Positions 34,507-43,762 of a stretch of 44,064 bases of DNA are shown piece after piece (position 1 is the stretch's first letter; each line of letters starts with the position of its first letter). A model generated the notes under the pieces. It was not told where the DNA came from. It worked only from the letters and a program-made list of their open reading frames with translations, and made no database searches. Position numbers and translations under genes: made by a program. The stretch spans positions 1 to 44,064 of the forward strand of contig NZ_JAGSOG010000038.1 in assembly GCF_018139695.1 (NCBI RefSeq). Reading direction: 5' to 3'. The DNA comes from Actinospica durhamensis (GTDB taxonomy: Bacteria > Actinomycetota > Actinomycetes > Streptomycetales > Catenulisporaceae).

Positions 34507-35727
34507 ATGAACGCGAGCAGCTCTTCCCGGCGCATCGTCATCCTCGGGTCCACCGGTTCGATCGGCACACAGGCGATCGACGTGGTGCGGCGCAATCCGG
34601 ACCGGTTCCGCGTGGTCGCGCTGGCGGCGGGCGGGGCGAACCCGCGACTGCTCGCGCAGCAGGCGCTCGACCTCGAGGTCGAGGTGGTGGCGGTGGCCAA
34701 GGGCACGGCCGCGCAGGACGTGCAACTCGAGCTCTATGCCGAGGTACAGCGGCGCGGGTACGCGGTCGGCGAGGCGCGGCTGCCGAAGCTGACGGCGGGG
34801 CCCGACGCGGTGGTGGAGCTCGCGGAGTACGACTGCGACGTCGTGCTCAACGGCATCGACGGCGCGGCGGGGCTGCTGGCCACGCTCGCGGCGCTCAAGG
34901 CCGGGCGCACGCTCGCCCTGGCCAACAAGGAGTCGCTGATCATCGGCGGCGACCTGGTGACCTCGCTGGCGGCGCCCGGGCAGATCGTCGCGGTGGACTC
35001 CGAGCACTCCGCGCTGGCCCAGTGCCTGCGCGGGGGCACGGCGGCCGAGGTGCGCAAGCTCATCGTCACCGCGAGCGGCGGGCCCTTCCGCGGGCGCAAG
35101 CGCGAGGACCTGCACGACGTCACGCCGGAGCAGGCGTTGGCCCACCCGACCTGGGCGATGGGGCCGCTGGTCACGATCAACTCGGCCACGCTGGTCAACA
35201 AGGGCCTCGAGGTGATCGAGGCGCACCTGCTCTACGGCGTGCCCTTCGACCGGATCGAGGTCGTGGTGCACCCGACCTCGGTCGTGCACTCCATGGTGGA
35301 GTTCGCCGACGGCTCGACCCTGGCCCAGGCCTCGCCGCCGGACATGCGCATCCCGATCGCGCTGGGCATGGGCTGGCCGGAGCGGGTCGCCGACGCGGCC
35401 CCGGCCTGCGACTGGACCAAGGCGGCGACCTGGGAGTTCTTCCCGCTGGACGAGGAGGCCTTCCCGGCGGTGGGGCTGGCCAAGCACGTGGGCGCGGCCG
35501 GCGGGACGATGCCCGCAGTGTTCAACGGGGCGAACGAGGCCTGCGTGGGGGCGTTCCTGGAGGGGCGCATCCCGTTCACCGGGATCGTGGAGACGGTGGC
35601 GGCCGTGGTGGCCGAGCACGAGGCCTCGGCCGAACGGGTGGGGGCCGGCGGGCTCGACCTGGACGCGGTGCTCGCGGCGGACGCGTGGGCGCGGGAACGG
35701 GCGGCGCGCCTCGCCCTGGCTCGGTAG
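34507..35727 (+). CDS. dxr: 1-deoxy-D-xylulose 5-phosphate reductoisomerase
   Basis: DXR makes 2-C-methyl-D-erythritol 4-phosphate from DXP with NADPH, the committed step of the MEP isoprenoid pathway. The NADPH site is [20 protein letters not shown]. The metal/substrate motifs include [11 protein letters not shown] and [12 protein letters not shown], followed by TASGGPFRG and [20 protein letters not shown]. The 406-residue length is normal. ATG at 34507 is preferred over the ATG at 34498 and the TTG at 34471, because a good promoter ends just before it and it matches the family start. It lies near ispG, the usual actinobacterial dxr-protease-ispG order. Confidence 0.96.
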   Translation: MNASSSSRRIVILGSTGSIGTQAIDVVRRNPDRFRVVALAAGGANPRLLAQQALDLEVEVVAVAKGTAAQDVQLELYAEVQRRGYAVGEARLPKLTAGPDAVVELAEYDCDVVLNGIDGAAGLLATLAALKAGRTLALANKESLIIGGDLVTSLAAPGQIVAVDSEHSALAQCLRGGTAAEVRKLIVTASGGPFRGRKREDLHDVTPEQALAHPTWAMGPLVTINSATLVNKGLEVIEAHLLYGVPFDRIEVVVHPTSVVHSMVEFADGSTLAQASPPDMRIPIALGMGWPERVADAAPACDWTKAATWEFFPLDEEAFPAVGLAKHVGAAGGTMPAVFNGANEACVGAFLEGRIPFTGIVETVAAVVAEHEASAERVGAGGLDLDAVLAADAWARERAARLALAR

Positions 35728-35901
35728 GGTGGCCCGATCGGCGCACTGCGCCGCCCGCCGTCGGCGAAGTGGGTGACCCGCGTTACGCCGCTGCGGTGAC
35801 GGTCGGAGGAACTTTCCGATGGTCCTCGCGCGTCTGTCCCTGTGACGGGTATAGGGGCGCGGGAGACTGGTGAACAGGCAAGCGAAGGCGGGAAATCGAG
35901 C

Positions 35902-37107
35902 GTGGGTGTCGTAGGCGCGCTGTTGTTCGTGCTCGCTCTGTTGCTCTCGATCGTGTTGCACGAGGCGGGCCACATGTGGTGTGCGCGCTGGTCGGGCGGC
36001 AAGGTCACGGAGTTCTTCGTCGGGTTCGGGCCGAAGCTGTGGTCCTTCCGCAAGGGCGAGACGGAGTACGGGGTCAAGGCCATCCCGGCCGGAGGCTACG
36101 TCAAGATCGTCGGCATGACCGATCTCGACGAGATCGAGCCGGGCGACGAGGAGCGGGCGCTCAAGAACAAGCCCGCCCGCAACCGCCTGCTCACGCTCTC
36201 CGCCGGTTCGCTCATGCACTTCCTGATCGCACTGCTGCTCTTCACCTTCGTGCCGATGCTCTTCGGCCTGCAGCAGAGCACCAACACGGTGGGCACCGTC
36301 TCGGCGTGCATGGTGCCGAGCGGCAAGAACGCCGGATCGACCACGGCTTGCACGGCCGGCCAGGTCAGCCCCGCCGCCGCGGCCGGCCTCGTCGCCGGAG
36401 ACAAGATCACCGCCGTCGACGGCAAGACCGTCACGGACGCGACCTCGATGGTGGACGCGCTGCACGCGCTGCCCGGCGGCAAGGTCGCCCGGATCACCGT
36501 GCTCGAGCCGTCCGGGCAGACCAAGGTGCTCGAGGTCAAGCCCGTCGGCGGCGCCACGGTCACCGAGACGAACGGCAGCACCGGCACCGGCAGCGTCATC
36601 GGGTTCATCCCCGGCACCGTGCAGGTGCGGCAGAACCCGGTCGCCGCGGTCAAGACCAGCGGCGACGACTTCTGGATCTCGATCAAGGGCACCTTCCAGG
36701 GCCTGGCCTCGATCCCGGCGTCCATCCCGAAGCTGTTCCAGTCCACCGTGGACCACTCCCAGCGCTCGACCGACAGCCCGGTGGGCGTGGTCGGCATGGC
36801 GCAGGCCAGCGGCACCCTGTTCCAGCAGGGCGGCGTGGGGGCGGTATTGCTGCTGGTGGCCGAGGTCAACGTGTTCATCGGCGTGTTCAACCTGCTGCCG
36901 ATCCTCCCACTGGACGGCGGGCACATCGCGATCCTGCTCTACGAGGAGGGCCGCCGGCGGATCTACCGGCTGCTGCGCCGGCCCGAACCCGGCCGGGTGG
37001 ACATCAACAAGATGATCCCGGTGGCCTACGTCTTCCTCATGGTCTTCGTCTGCCTGACCGTGCTTCTGGTCGCCGCGGACATCACCAACCCGATCCGCTT
37101 GGGCTAG
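35902..37107 (+). CDS. Site-2 membrane metalloprotease (Rip1/RseP-like)
   Basis: A 401-residue M50 intramembrane protease. The zinc motif HEAGH lies in the first membrane helix (LLLSIVLHEAGHMW), one PDZ domain occupies roughly residues 120-230 (SPAAAAGLVAGDKITAVDGK), and the last zinc ligand is the Asp in NLLPILPLDGGHI. Such enzymes cut anti-sigma factors and small membrane proteins; Mycobacterium Rip1 is the best-known actinobacterial example. GTG at 35902 is chosen because it begins right at the first membrane helix and follows a GGCGGGA element. A GTG at 35842 would add 20 residues. It lies between dxr and ispG, as is usual. Confidence 0.93.
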   Translation: MGVVGALLFVLALLLSIVLHEAGHMWCARWSGGKVTEFFVGFGPKLWSFRKGETEYGVKAIPAGGYVKIVGMTDLDEIEPGDEERALKNKPARNRLLTLSAGSLMHFLIALLLFTFVPMLFGLQQSTNTVGTVSACMVPSGKNAGSTTACTAGQVSPAAAAGLVAGDKITAVDGKTVTDATSMVDALHALPGGKVARITVLEPSGQTKVLEVKPVGGATVTETNGSTGTGSVIGFIPGTVQVRQNPVAAVKTSGDDFWISIKGTFQGLASIPASIPKLFQSTVDHSQRSTDSPVGVVGMAQASGTLFQQGGVGAVLLLVAEVNVFIGVFNLLPILPLDGGHIAILLYEEGRRRIYRLLRRPEPGRVDINKMIPVAYVFLMVFVCLTVLLVAADITNPIRLG

Positions 37108-37286
37108 TCGGCGGTATCCCGGCACCCCGTCTCCCGGTGAAGATCGGGTGAAGACCGGGTGCCGCTCGGCGACCGGAGTACACCGCTGAGAAGGACGTGC
37201 CGTAGCGTGGATGGGTAGCAGCCTCGTCTGCCGATCAGAATCTTGGTTAGAGCACGACCGCCACGACCCAGGGAGAACCCGACCCG

Positions 37287-38441
37287 ATGACCGCTGTCGC
37301 ACTCGGCACTCCGTCCGTGCCGGCCAAGCCGCTTTCGCCCCGCCGCGTCTCGCGGCAGATCCACGTGGGCTCCGTCCCGGTGGGCGGGGACGCGCCGGTG
37401 TCGGTGCAGTCGATGACCACGACGCTCACCTCGGACGTGAACGCCACGCTGCAGCAGATCGCCCAGCTGACCGCCTCGGGCTGCCAGATCGTGCGGGTGG
37501 CCGTGCCCTCGCAGGACGACGCCGACGCGCTGCCGACGATCGCGAAGAAGTCGCAGATCCCGGTGATCGCCGACATCCACTTCCAGCCCAAGTACGTCTT
37601 CGCCGCCCTCGACGCCGGCTGCGCCGCGGTGCGGGTGAACCCGGGCAACATCCGCAAGTTCGACGACCAGGTCGGGGAGATCGCCCGGCGGGCGAAGTAC
37701 CTCGGCACCCCGATCCGGATCGGGGTCAACGCCGGCTCGCTCGACCCGCGGCTCTACGAGAAGTACGGCAAGGCGACCCCGGAGGCGCTGGTCGAGTCCG
37801 CGCTGTGGGAGTGCTCGCTGTTCGAGGAGCACGACTTCCGGGACATCAAGATCTCGGTGAAGCACAACGACCCGGTCGTGATGATCCAGGCCTACCGCCA
37901 GCTCGCGGCCGCCTGCGACTACCCGCTGCACCTCGGCGTGACCGAGGCGGGCCCGGCGTTCCAGGGCACGATCAAGTCCGCGGTGGCCTTCGGCGCGCTG
38001 CTGGCGGAGGGCATCGGCGACACCATCCGGGTCTCGCTCTCGGCCCCGCCGGTGGAGGAGGTCAAGGTCGGCACGCAGATCCTGGAGTCGCTCGGGCTGC
38101 GCAAGCGCGGCCTCGAGATCGTCTCCTGCCCGTCCTGCGGGCGGGCTCAGGTGGACGTCTACACCCTGGCCGACCAGGTCTCCGCGGCGCTCGAGGGCCT
38201 GGACGTGCCGCTGCGGGTGGCCGTGATGGGCTGTGTGGTCAACGGACCCGGCGAGGCCCGCGAGGCCGACCTGGGCGTGGCCTCGGGCAACGGCAAGGGC
38301 CAGATCTTCGTGCGCGGCGAGGTCATCAAGACCGTCTCCGAGGCCAAGATCGTCGAGACCCTGGTCGAGGAGGCCGCCCGCCTGGCCGAGGAACTCGGCG
38401 CGGACCTGGGCGAGGGCGAGCCCCAGGTGTCGGCGGGCTGA
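37287..38441 (+). CDS. ispG: 4-hydroxy-3-methylbut-2-enyl diphosphate synthase (GcpE)
   Basis: IspG reduces the cyclic diphosphate MEcPP to HMBPP, the sixth step of the MEP pathway. It is 384 residues long, with the TIM-barrel part beginning [14 protein letters not shown], including [17 protein letters not shown] and [14 protein letters not shown]. The [4Fe-4S] domain has cysteines in CPSCGRAQ and [13 protein letters not shown] at 37287 follows AGGGAGAA. The spacer from the protease gene holds a near-tandem GGTGAAGAYCGG pair at about 37136-37160 and possible promoter elements. A 12-base terminator hairpin follows. Confidence 0.97.
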   Translation: MTAVALGTPSVPAKPLSPRRVSRQIHVGSVPVGGDAPVSVQSMTTTLTSDVNATLQQIAQLTASGCQIVRVAVPSQDDADALPTIAKKSQIPVIADIHFQPKYVFAALDAGCAAVRVNPGNIRKFDDQVGEIARRAKYLGTPIRIGVNAGSLDPRLYEKYGKATPEALVESALWECSLFEEHDFRDIKISVKHNDPVVMIQAYRQLAAACDYPLHLGVTEAGPAFQGTIKSAVAFGALLAEGIGDTIRVSLSAPPVEEVKVGTQILESLGLRKRGLEIVSCPSCGRAQVDVYTLADQVSAALEGLDVPLRVAVMGCVVNGPGEAREADLGVASGNGKGQIFVRGEVIKTVSEAKIVETLVEEAARLAEELGADLGEGEPQVSAG

Positions 38442-38489
38442 AACGCCCCGGTCACCTGGCCGAAACGCCTCGTTGACCGTCTTGGTGTG

Positions 38490-38517
38490 CTCGGCGGCGG
38501 CCCCGGCCGCCGCCGAG
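38490..38517 (+). terminator. Terminator hairpin after ispG
   Basis: CTCGGCGGCGGC (38490-38501) pairs perfectly with GCCGCCGCCGAG (38506-38517) around a four-base loop. It lies about 50 bases past the ispG stop, with no T-run. Confidence 0.6.
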
Positions 38518-38665
38518 TCCGGCCCGAGTCCGGCATCGAGTCCCGTCCGAAGAACCGACGCAGGGCTTAGAGTGGTCCCGTGCCCTTCGAGTCGGTCCGC
38601 GCCCGCACGGGTGGCGCCGTGTCCCCGTCGTCCGCGCCGCGTCGCGCCCCGGGGGTGAGCCCGCG

Positions 38666-39532
38666 GTGAACATGGTGACGCGGCTGCTCTCGCCCTCCTC
38701 CGCCGCCCGCGTACTCGGGCCGGGAGATCTCGGCGAGGTGCTCGACCTGCTCGCCCGCGACCCGGTCGACAACGTCTTCATCGCCTCCCGGGTGGCCGCC
38801 GCAGGCCTCGACCCGTGGCAGCTCGGCGGCGAACTGTGGGGCTTCCACGTCGGCGGCCGGCTCGCGTCCATGTGCTTCTCCGGGGCGAACCTGGTGCCGG
38901 TGTGCGCGACGCCCGAGTCGGTGCGCGCCTTCGCCGACCGCGCCCGCAAGCAGGGGCGCCGCTGTTCCTCGATCGTCGGCCCGCGCGAACCCGTGCTCGA
39001 CCTGTGGTCCTACCTCGGCGCGCACTGGGGCCGGCCGCGCGAGGTGCGGGCCAGCCAGCCGGTGATGGTCATCCGCGAGTCCTCGCCCACCGTCGCCCCC
39101 GACTTCCGGGTACGCCCGGTGCGCCCGGCCGAGCTCGACGCGCTCATGCCGGCCTGCGTGGCCATGTTCACCGAAGAGGTCGGCGTCTCCCCGGTGGGGG
39201 CCGACGGCGGCCACGGCTACCGGCAGCGGGTGGCCGAGCTGATCGGCGCCGGGCGCGCGTTCGCCTGGATCGACCGCGGCGAGGTCGTGTTCAAGGCCGA
39301 GATCGGCGCCGTCACCCGCGAGGCGTGCCAGATCCAGGGCGTCTGGGTCAACCCGCGCTTCCGCGGCCAGCGCATCTCCGAGGCCGGGATGTCGGCCGTG
39401 GTGGAGTACGCGCTGCGCGACTTCGCGCCGCTGGTCTCCTTGTACGTCAACGATTTCAACGCCCCGGCCCGCGCGGCCTACCACCGCGTCGGCTTCCGCG
39501 AGGTCTCCGAGTTCGCCTCGGTGCTGTTCTGA
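38666..39532 (+). CDS. DUF4081 - GNAT N-acetyltransferase
   Basis: A 288-residue protein. The N-terminal ~120 residues match the DUF4081 domain (VLDLLARDPVDNVFIASRV, WGFHVGGRLASMCFSGANLV). The rest is a GNAT domain, with the acetyl-CoA loop VWVNPRFRGQRISEAGM and the C-terminal LYVNDFNAPARAAYHRVGF. Proteins of this form follow ispG in many actinobacteria; the acceptor is unknown. GTG at 38666 has GGGGGTGA about eight bases upstream; an ATG at 38672 is also possible. It lies about 150 bases after the ispG terminator. Confidence 0.9.
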   Translation: MNMVTRLLSPSSAARVLGPGDLGEVLDLLARDPVDNVFIASRVAAAGLDPWQLGGELWGFHVGGRLASMCFSGANLVPVCATPESVRAFADRARKQGRRCSSIVGPREPVLDLWSYLGAHWGRPREVRASQPVMVIRESSPTVAPDFRVRPVRPAELDALMPACVAMFTEEVGVSPVGADGGHGYRQRVAELIGAGRAFAWIDRGEVVFKAEIGAVTREACQIQGVWVNPRFRGQRISEAGMSAVVEYALRDFAPLVSLYVNDFNAPARAAYHRVGFREVSEFASVLF

Positions 39533-39673
39533 GCTCCCGCACCCTGCACGCCCCCGTGGAAGTCCGGTGAGAGGCCTGCCGCGGCGGCGGATCGGGTGAT
39601 CCGTTCGGCGCGCGGCCCCGGGCCCGATATCCTCGGGTGTCGATTGTCCGTTCCGTCTCCGAGGAGTCCCGCA

Positions 39674-41413
39674 GTGATCTCGCGCATGTCGTCGCTGTTC
39701 CTTCGCACCCTTCGCGATGATCCGGCCGACGCCGAGGTGCCGAGCCACAAGCTCCTCGTGCGCGCCGGCTACGTCCGCCGCGTCGCCCCGGGCATCTACT
39801 CCTGGCTGCCGCTGGGCAAGATGGTGCTCGACAACGTCGCGCGCGTGGTCAAGGAGGAGATGGACCGCTTCGGCGCGCAGGAGGTGCACTTCCCGGCGCT
39901 GCTGCCGCGCGAGTTCTACGAGGCCACCGGCCGCTGGACCGAGTACGGCGAGAACCTCTTCCGGCTCAAGGACCGCAGGGGCAACGACTACCTGCTCGGT
40001 CCGACCCACGAGGAGATGTTCACCCTGCTGGTCAAGGGCGAGTACTCGTCCTACAAGGACCTGCCGGTGAACCTCTACCAGATCCAGACCAAGTACCGGG
40101 ACGAGGCCCGTCCGCGGGCCGGCATCCTGCGCGGGCGCGAGTTCGTGATGAAGGACTCGTACTCGTTCGACCTCGACGACGAGGGCCTCAAGCGCTCCTA
40201 CGAGCTGCACCGCGAGGCCTATATCAGGATCTTCACGCGGCTCGGGATGGACTACCGGATCGTCTCGGCGATGTCCGGCGCGATGGGCGGCTCGGCCTCC
40301 GAGGAGTTCCTGGCCCCGGCGCCGACCGGCGAGGACACCTTCGTCCAGTGCGGCAACTGCGACTACGCGGCCAACACCGAGGCCTTCGAAGGCCGCCCGG
40401 GCACCGAGATCGACGCGTCCGCCGAGCCGGCCGCGCAGGTCTATGAGACCCCGGACACGCCCACGATCGAGTCGCTGGTGACGCTGTTCCGCGGCTTCGA
40501 GGGCTTCGAGCAGACCACGGCGGCGAACACGCTCAAGAACGTGGTGGTGAAGCTGCGCCACCCCGGGAAGAAGGACCCGGAGATCCTCGTCGTCGGCGTG
40601 CCCGGAGACCGCGAGGTCGACCTCAAGCGCCTCGAGGCCGCGGTGAGCCCGGCCGAGATCGAGCTGTTCGAGGCCGAGGACTTCGCCAAGCACCCGGCCC
40701 TGGTGCGCGGCTACATCGGCCCGCAGGCCCTGGCAGAGGCCGGATACACCTACCAGGTGGACCCGCTGGTGGTGCCGGGCTCGTCCTGGATCACCGGGGC
40801 GAACGAGCCGGGCCGGCACGCCGCGCACGTGGTGTACGGGCGCGACTTCACCCCCTCGGGGACGATCGGGGCCGCCGAGGTGCGCGCCGGTGACCCGTGC
40901 CCGCGCTGCGGTTCGCCGGTCAGCATCGACCGCGGGATCGAGATCGGACACATCTTCCAGCTCGGGCGCAAGTACGCCGACGCCTTCGGGCTCGACGTGC
41001 TCGGCCCGGACGGCAAGCCGGTGCGGGTGACCATGGGCTCCTACGGCATCGGCGTCTCGCGCGCGGTGGCGGCCGTGGCCGAGCAGCGGCACGACGCGCT
41101 CGGCCTGGTCTGGCCGCGCGAGATCGCTCCGGCGGACGTGCACCTGGTGGCCACCGGCAAGGACGACGCCGTGTACGAGGCGGCCGCGCGCATCGCCGCC
41201 GACCTCGACGCGGCCGGCCTGCGGGTGCTGTTCGACGACCGGCGCTCGGCCTCGCCCGGGGTGAAGTTCAAGGACGCCGAGCTGATCGGCGTGCCGACGA
41301 TCGTGGTGGTGGGCAAGGGCCTGGCCGACGGCGTGATCGAGGTCAAGGACCGGGCGACCGGCGAGCGCCGGGACGTGCCGCTGGCCGAACTCGTCGCCAC
41401 GCTCGCGGGCTGA
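39674..41413 (+). CDS. proS: Prolyl-tRNA synthetase
   Basis: A 579-residue class II aminoacyl-tRNA synthetase of the bacterial type that charges tRNA-Pro. The first ~230 residues hold the class II core ([60 protein letters not shown]). The middle region (about 230-400) is the insertion that hydrolyses Ala-tRNA-Pro. The motif 3 region is [18 protein letters not shown] and the C-terminal anticodon-binding domain follows. GTG at 39674 has GAGGAG seven bases upstream; an ATG at 39686 is in frame. TATCCT near 39630 may be its -10. Confidence 0.96.
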   Translation: MISRMSSLFLRTLRDDPADAEVPSHKLLVRAGYVRRVAPGIYSWLPLGKMVLDNVARVVKEEMDRFGAQEVHFPALLPREFYEATGRWTEYGENLFRLKDRRGNDYLLGPTHEEMFTLLVKGEYSSYKDLPVNLYQIQTKYRDEARPRAGILRGREFVMKDSYSFDLDDEGLKRSYELHREAYIRIFTRLGMDYRIVSAMSGAMGGSASEEFLAPAPTGEDTFVQCGNCDYAANTEAFEGRPGTEIDASAEPAAQVYETPDTPTIESLVTLFRGFEGFEQTTAANTLKNVVVKLRHPGKKDPEILVVGVPGDREVDLKRLEAAVSPAEIELFEAEDFAKHPALVRGYIGPQALAEAGYTYQVDPLVVPGSSWITGANEPGRHAAHVVYGRDFTPSGTIGAAEVRAGDPCPRCGSPVSIDRGIEIGHIFQLGRKYADAFGLDVLGPDGKPVRVTMGSYGIGVSRAVAAVAEQRHDALGLVWPREIAPADVHLVATGKDDAVYEAAARIAADLDAAGLRVLFDDRRSASPGVKFKDAELIGVPTIVVVGKGLADGVIEVKDRATGERRDVPLAELVATLAG

Positions 41414-41569
41414 CGAGCGGAGACTGGCTTTCCGGGGCCCCGGGAGCGACTACCCTGTTGGGTGCGCGGTTCGAGGTCCGCGCCGCGCCCCGGAAATGCG
41501 GGCGTGCGCAGGCGTGCCCCTGCGCTCTCCCTCCCGCCGTCCCCCGCACCATCGAGGAGCAGAAGTCCG

Positions 41570-42130
41570 ATGAGCCCCGCCGCCCGCGCCGAATTCGACG
41601 GGACCAAGCTCCGCGTCCAGCTGGAGCCGGTGGTCTCCGAGCTGGGCTATGACCTCGAGGAGGTCGTGGTCCAGCGGGCCGGCAGCCGGCGGCTGCTGCG
41701 AGTGGTGGTGGACGCCGACGGCGGGATCAGCCTGGACGACATCGCCGAGGTGAGCCAGGCGGTCTCCGCCGCCCTGGACGAGGGCGAGCAGATGGGCGAG
41801 CACGCCTACGACCTCGAAGTCACCTCGCCGGGGGTGAGCCGGCCGCTGACCGAGCCGCGACACTGGCGGCGGGCCGCCGGACGGCTGGTGCAGGCGACGC
41901 TGACGGCCGGAGGCGAGATCACCGGCCGGGTGGTGGAGGCCGACGACGAGGGCGTCACCCTCGAACTGCCCGGGAAGAAGCCGGGACAGCCCGGTGAACG
42001 GCGCCGACTCGGGTACTCGGAACTGGGCAAGGGCAGGGTCCAGATCGAGTTCAACCGCCCCGGCGCCGACGGGGATCAGGCCTTGGACGACGAGGCCGAC
42101 GAAGACGTGGACGTGGACGAGCAGAACTGA
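41570..42130 (+). CDS. rimP: Ribosome maturation factor RimP
   Basis: RimP assists 30S subunit maturation. The 186-residue protein has the typical N-terminal domain (LEPVVSELGYDLEEVVVQRA, RLLRVVVDADGGISLDDIAE) and the C-terminal SH3-like domain with YDLEVTSPGVSRPLTEPRHW. It ends in an acidic tail (DDEADEDVDVDEQ). ATG at 41570 follows GAGGAG with ten-base spacing; longer frames upstream run into non-coding Arg/Pro strings. It precedes nusA by seven bases, the conserved rimP-nusA-ylxR-infB operon. Confidence 0.95.
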   Translation: MSPAARAEFDGTKLRVQLEPVVSELGYDLEEVVVQRAGSRRLLRVVVDADGGISLDDIAEVSQAVSAALDEGEQMGEHAYDLEVTSPGVSRPLTEPRHWRRAAGRLVQATLTAGGEITGRVVEADDEGVTLELPGKKPGQPGERRRLGYSELGKGRVQIEFNRPGADGDQALDDEADEDVDVDEQN

Positions 42131-42137
42131 GGTACCG

Positions 42138-43130
42138 GTGGACATCGACATGAGGATGCTGCGCGATCTCGCGCAGGATCGGGAGATCTCGCTGGACCTG
42201 TTGTACGGGGCCATCGAGCAGGCGCTGCTGCACGCCTACGAGCACACCGACGGCGCCAGGTCCGGCGCCCGGGTGGAGCTGGACCGCAAGAGCGGGCACG
42301 TGAGCGTGTTCGTGAAGGAGACCGACGAGGCCGGCAGCCCGGTCGGGCTGGAGTTCGACGACACCCCGACCGGTTTCGGCCGGATCGCGGCCGCCACCGC
42401 CCGGCAGGTGATCGCGCAGAAGCTGCGCGAGGCCTCGGACGAGGCGGTGTTCAAGGACTTCGCCGCGCGCGAGGGCGACCTGGTCTCCGGCCGGGTGCAG
42501 CAGAGCGACGACCCCCGGCACGTGCTGGTGGAGATCGACTCGGGCAAGCAGGAGCGCTTCGAGGCGATGCTGCCCACGCCCGAGCAGGTCCCGGGCGAGC
42601 AGTACGCGCACGGCATGCGGATCAAGTGCCTGGTGGTGCAGGTGCGCCGCACCCCGCGCGGCCCTGCGGTGATCCTCTCGCGCAGCCACCCCAACCTGGT
42701 GCGCAAGCTCTTCGCGCTCGAGGTGCCCGAGGTCGCCGACGGCACGGTGGAGATCGCCGCGCTGGCCCGCGAGGCCGGGCACCGCACCAAGATGGCGGTG
42801 CGTTCGCGCAAGCCCGGGGTCAACGCCAAGGGCGCCTGCATCGGCCCGGTCGGCTCGCGCGTGCGCAACGTGATGACCGAGCTGCACGGCGAGAAGATCG
42901 ACATCGTGGACTGGTCCGAGGACCCGGAGAAGCTGGTGGCCTCGGCGCTCTCGCCGGCCAAGGTCTCCCGGGTCAAGATCGTGGATCTGGAGAACCGCTC
43001 GGCCCAGGTGGTCGTGCCGGACTACCAGCTGTCGCTGGCCATCGGCAAGGAAGGGCAGAACGCCCGGCTCGCCGCGCGGCTGACCGGCTGGCGCATCGAC
43101 ATCAGGTCGGACGCCGATCCGGAGCGCTGA
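42138..43130 (+). CDS. nusA: Transcription termination/antitermination factor NusA
   Basis: NusA binds RNA polymerase and modulates pausing, termination and antitermination. The 330-residue protein has the N-terminal RNAP-binding domain, an S1 domain ([20 protein letters not shown]) and two KH domains with the GXXG loops in [20 protein letters not shown] and [19 protein letters not shown]. It ends there, as actinobacterial NusA lacks the acidic repeats of E. coli. GTG at 42138 has GAGG five bases upstream, overlapping the rimP stop region, so the two are tightly coupled. Confidence 0.96.
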   Translation: MDIDMRMLRDLAQDREISLDLLYGAIEQALLHAYEHTDGARSGARVELDRKSGHVSVFVKETDEAGSPVGLEFDDTPTGFGRIAAATARQVIAQKLREASDEAVFKDFAAREGDLVSGRVQQSDDPRHVLVEIDSGKQERFEAMLPTPEQVPGEQYAHGMRIKCLVVQVRRTPRGPAVILSRSHPNLVRKLFALEVPEVADGTVEIAALAREAGHRTKMAVRSRKPGVNAKGACIGPVGSRVRNVMTELHGEKIDIVDWSEDPEKLVASALSPAKVSRVKIVDLENRSAQVVVPDYQLSLAIGKEGQNARLAARLTGWRIDIRSDADPER

Positions 43131-43165
43131 GTCCGTGCCCTGACATCCCTGACGCTTCGTCAGTC

Positions 43166-43197
43166 TCGGCCCCGGCGGGAACAAACGCCGGGGCCGA
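43166..43197 (+). terminator. Hairpin between nusA and ylxR
   Basis: TCGGCCCCGGCG (43166-43177) pairs perfectly with CGCCGGGGCCGA (43186-43197) around an eight-base A-rich loop, about 35 bases after nusA. There is no T-run. It may lower transcription into ylxR-infB, which appear to have their own promoter. Confidence 0.6.
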
Positions 43198-43254
43198 GGC
43201 GTTGTGGGTGCGAAGGCCGATCTTGCCCCGGTAAGAGTCGGCCATGATTAGCGG

Positions 43255-43265
43255 TAGCATGGAGT
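43255..43265 (+). promoter_or_regulatory. Candidate -10 of a leaderless ylxR promoter
   Basis: TAGCAT (43255-43260) ends five bases before the ylxR GTG, so transcription may start on or next to it. No clear -35 is seen. The only Shine-Dalgarno-like bases (GGAG at 43261) are too close to the start to be used. Confidence 0.35.
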
Positions 43266-43574
43266 GTGACTGGCCTGCCGGTAACCCCCGAAGTCCACGG
43301 CGTCCCGACGCGCATGTGCGTCGGATGCCGGGAGCGGGGTGCGCAGGACCTGTTGCTCCGTGTCGTTGCGGAGGCTGGAGTCTCGGGTGGGTCCGAGGTC
43401 CGGCCTGATCCGCGGCGGCGCCTGCCGGGACGAGGCGCCTACGTGCATCCGCGTCCCGAGTGTCTCGCCCTCGCCGAGCGGAAGCGGGCTTTTCCGCGGG
43501 CCTTGCGCCTGCCTGGACCGCTTGACCTCGGCCAGTTGCACGTCGTACTCGACGTGCGACGGAGCGGTGAGTGA
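43266..43574 (+). CDS. ylxR: YlxR-family RNA-binding protein
   Basis: A 102-residue basic protein of the YlxR/DUF448 family, found between nusA and infB across bacteria. Family markers are RMCVGCRERGAQDLLLRVV and GRGAYVHPRPECLALAERKR, followed by AFPRAL. It probably binds nucleic acid; a role with RNase P or as a transcription regulator has been proposed for relatives. GTG at 43266 fits both the conserved start and a leaderless mRNA. Confidence 0.92.
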   Translation: MTGLPVTPEVHGVPTRMCVGCRERGAQDLLLRVVAEAGVSGGSEVRPDPRRRLPGRGAYVHPRPECLALAERKRAFPRALRLPGPLDLGQLHVVLDVRRSGE

Positions 43575-43762
43575 GGCAGGCTGACGGAGGAGAGACAGGT
43601 CATGCGTTCCCGTCGGGAGTGCATGCGGGTACGGCGATATCAGGCGGAAGCAGGTTGAGAAACATCATGAGCACGCGATGAGCACACAGCGATGAGCACG
43701 CCCATGAAGTGACAGCGACGGTCGCGCGGACTGAGAAGACGCGGACCGAAGACAGGAGTGAA
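43575..43762 (+). promoter_or_regulatory. infB leader with short reading frames
   Basis: This 188-base spacer holds an 18-codon open frame at 43602-43658 with GGAGGA ten bases upstream. It is followed by three copies of ATGAGCAC (43667, 43678, 43692), each opening a 4- to 6-codon frame whose stop overlaps the next ATG. The infB ribosome-binding site AGGAG is at 43753-43757. Confidence 0.5.
43602..43658 (+). CDS. Possible 18-codon Arg-rich leader peptide upstream of infB
   Basis: The frame reads MRSRRECMRVRRYQAEAG and then TGA. It has GGAGGA at 43586-43591, ten bases before the ATG, and an AGG closer in. Six of 18 residues are Arg. It is too short for coding statistics, and no homologue is known to me. 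It could be an attenuator or simply chance. Confidence 0.3.
   Translation: MRSRRECMRVRRYQAEAG

Noticed and set aside
34339-37302. A 987-codon minus-strand open frame opposite dxr and the site-2 protease
   Set aside because: The antisense of well-recognised genes, with His/Arg/Leu-rich translation and no domains. Typical of high-GC DNA.
38567-41143. An 858-codon minus-strand open frame opposite the GNAT gene and proS
   Set aside because: Same reason: both plus-strand genes have clear family motifs, and the antisense translation does not.
41460-41500. tRNA-like GGTTCGAGGTCC upstream of rimP
   Set aside because: It resembles a T-arm but there is no matching acceptor stem, anticodon arm or D-arm.
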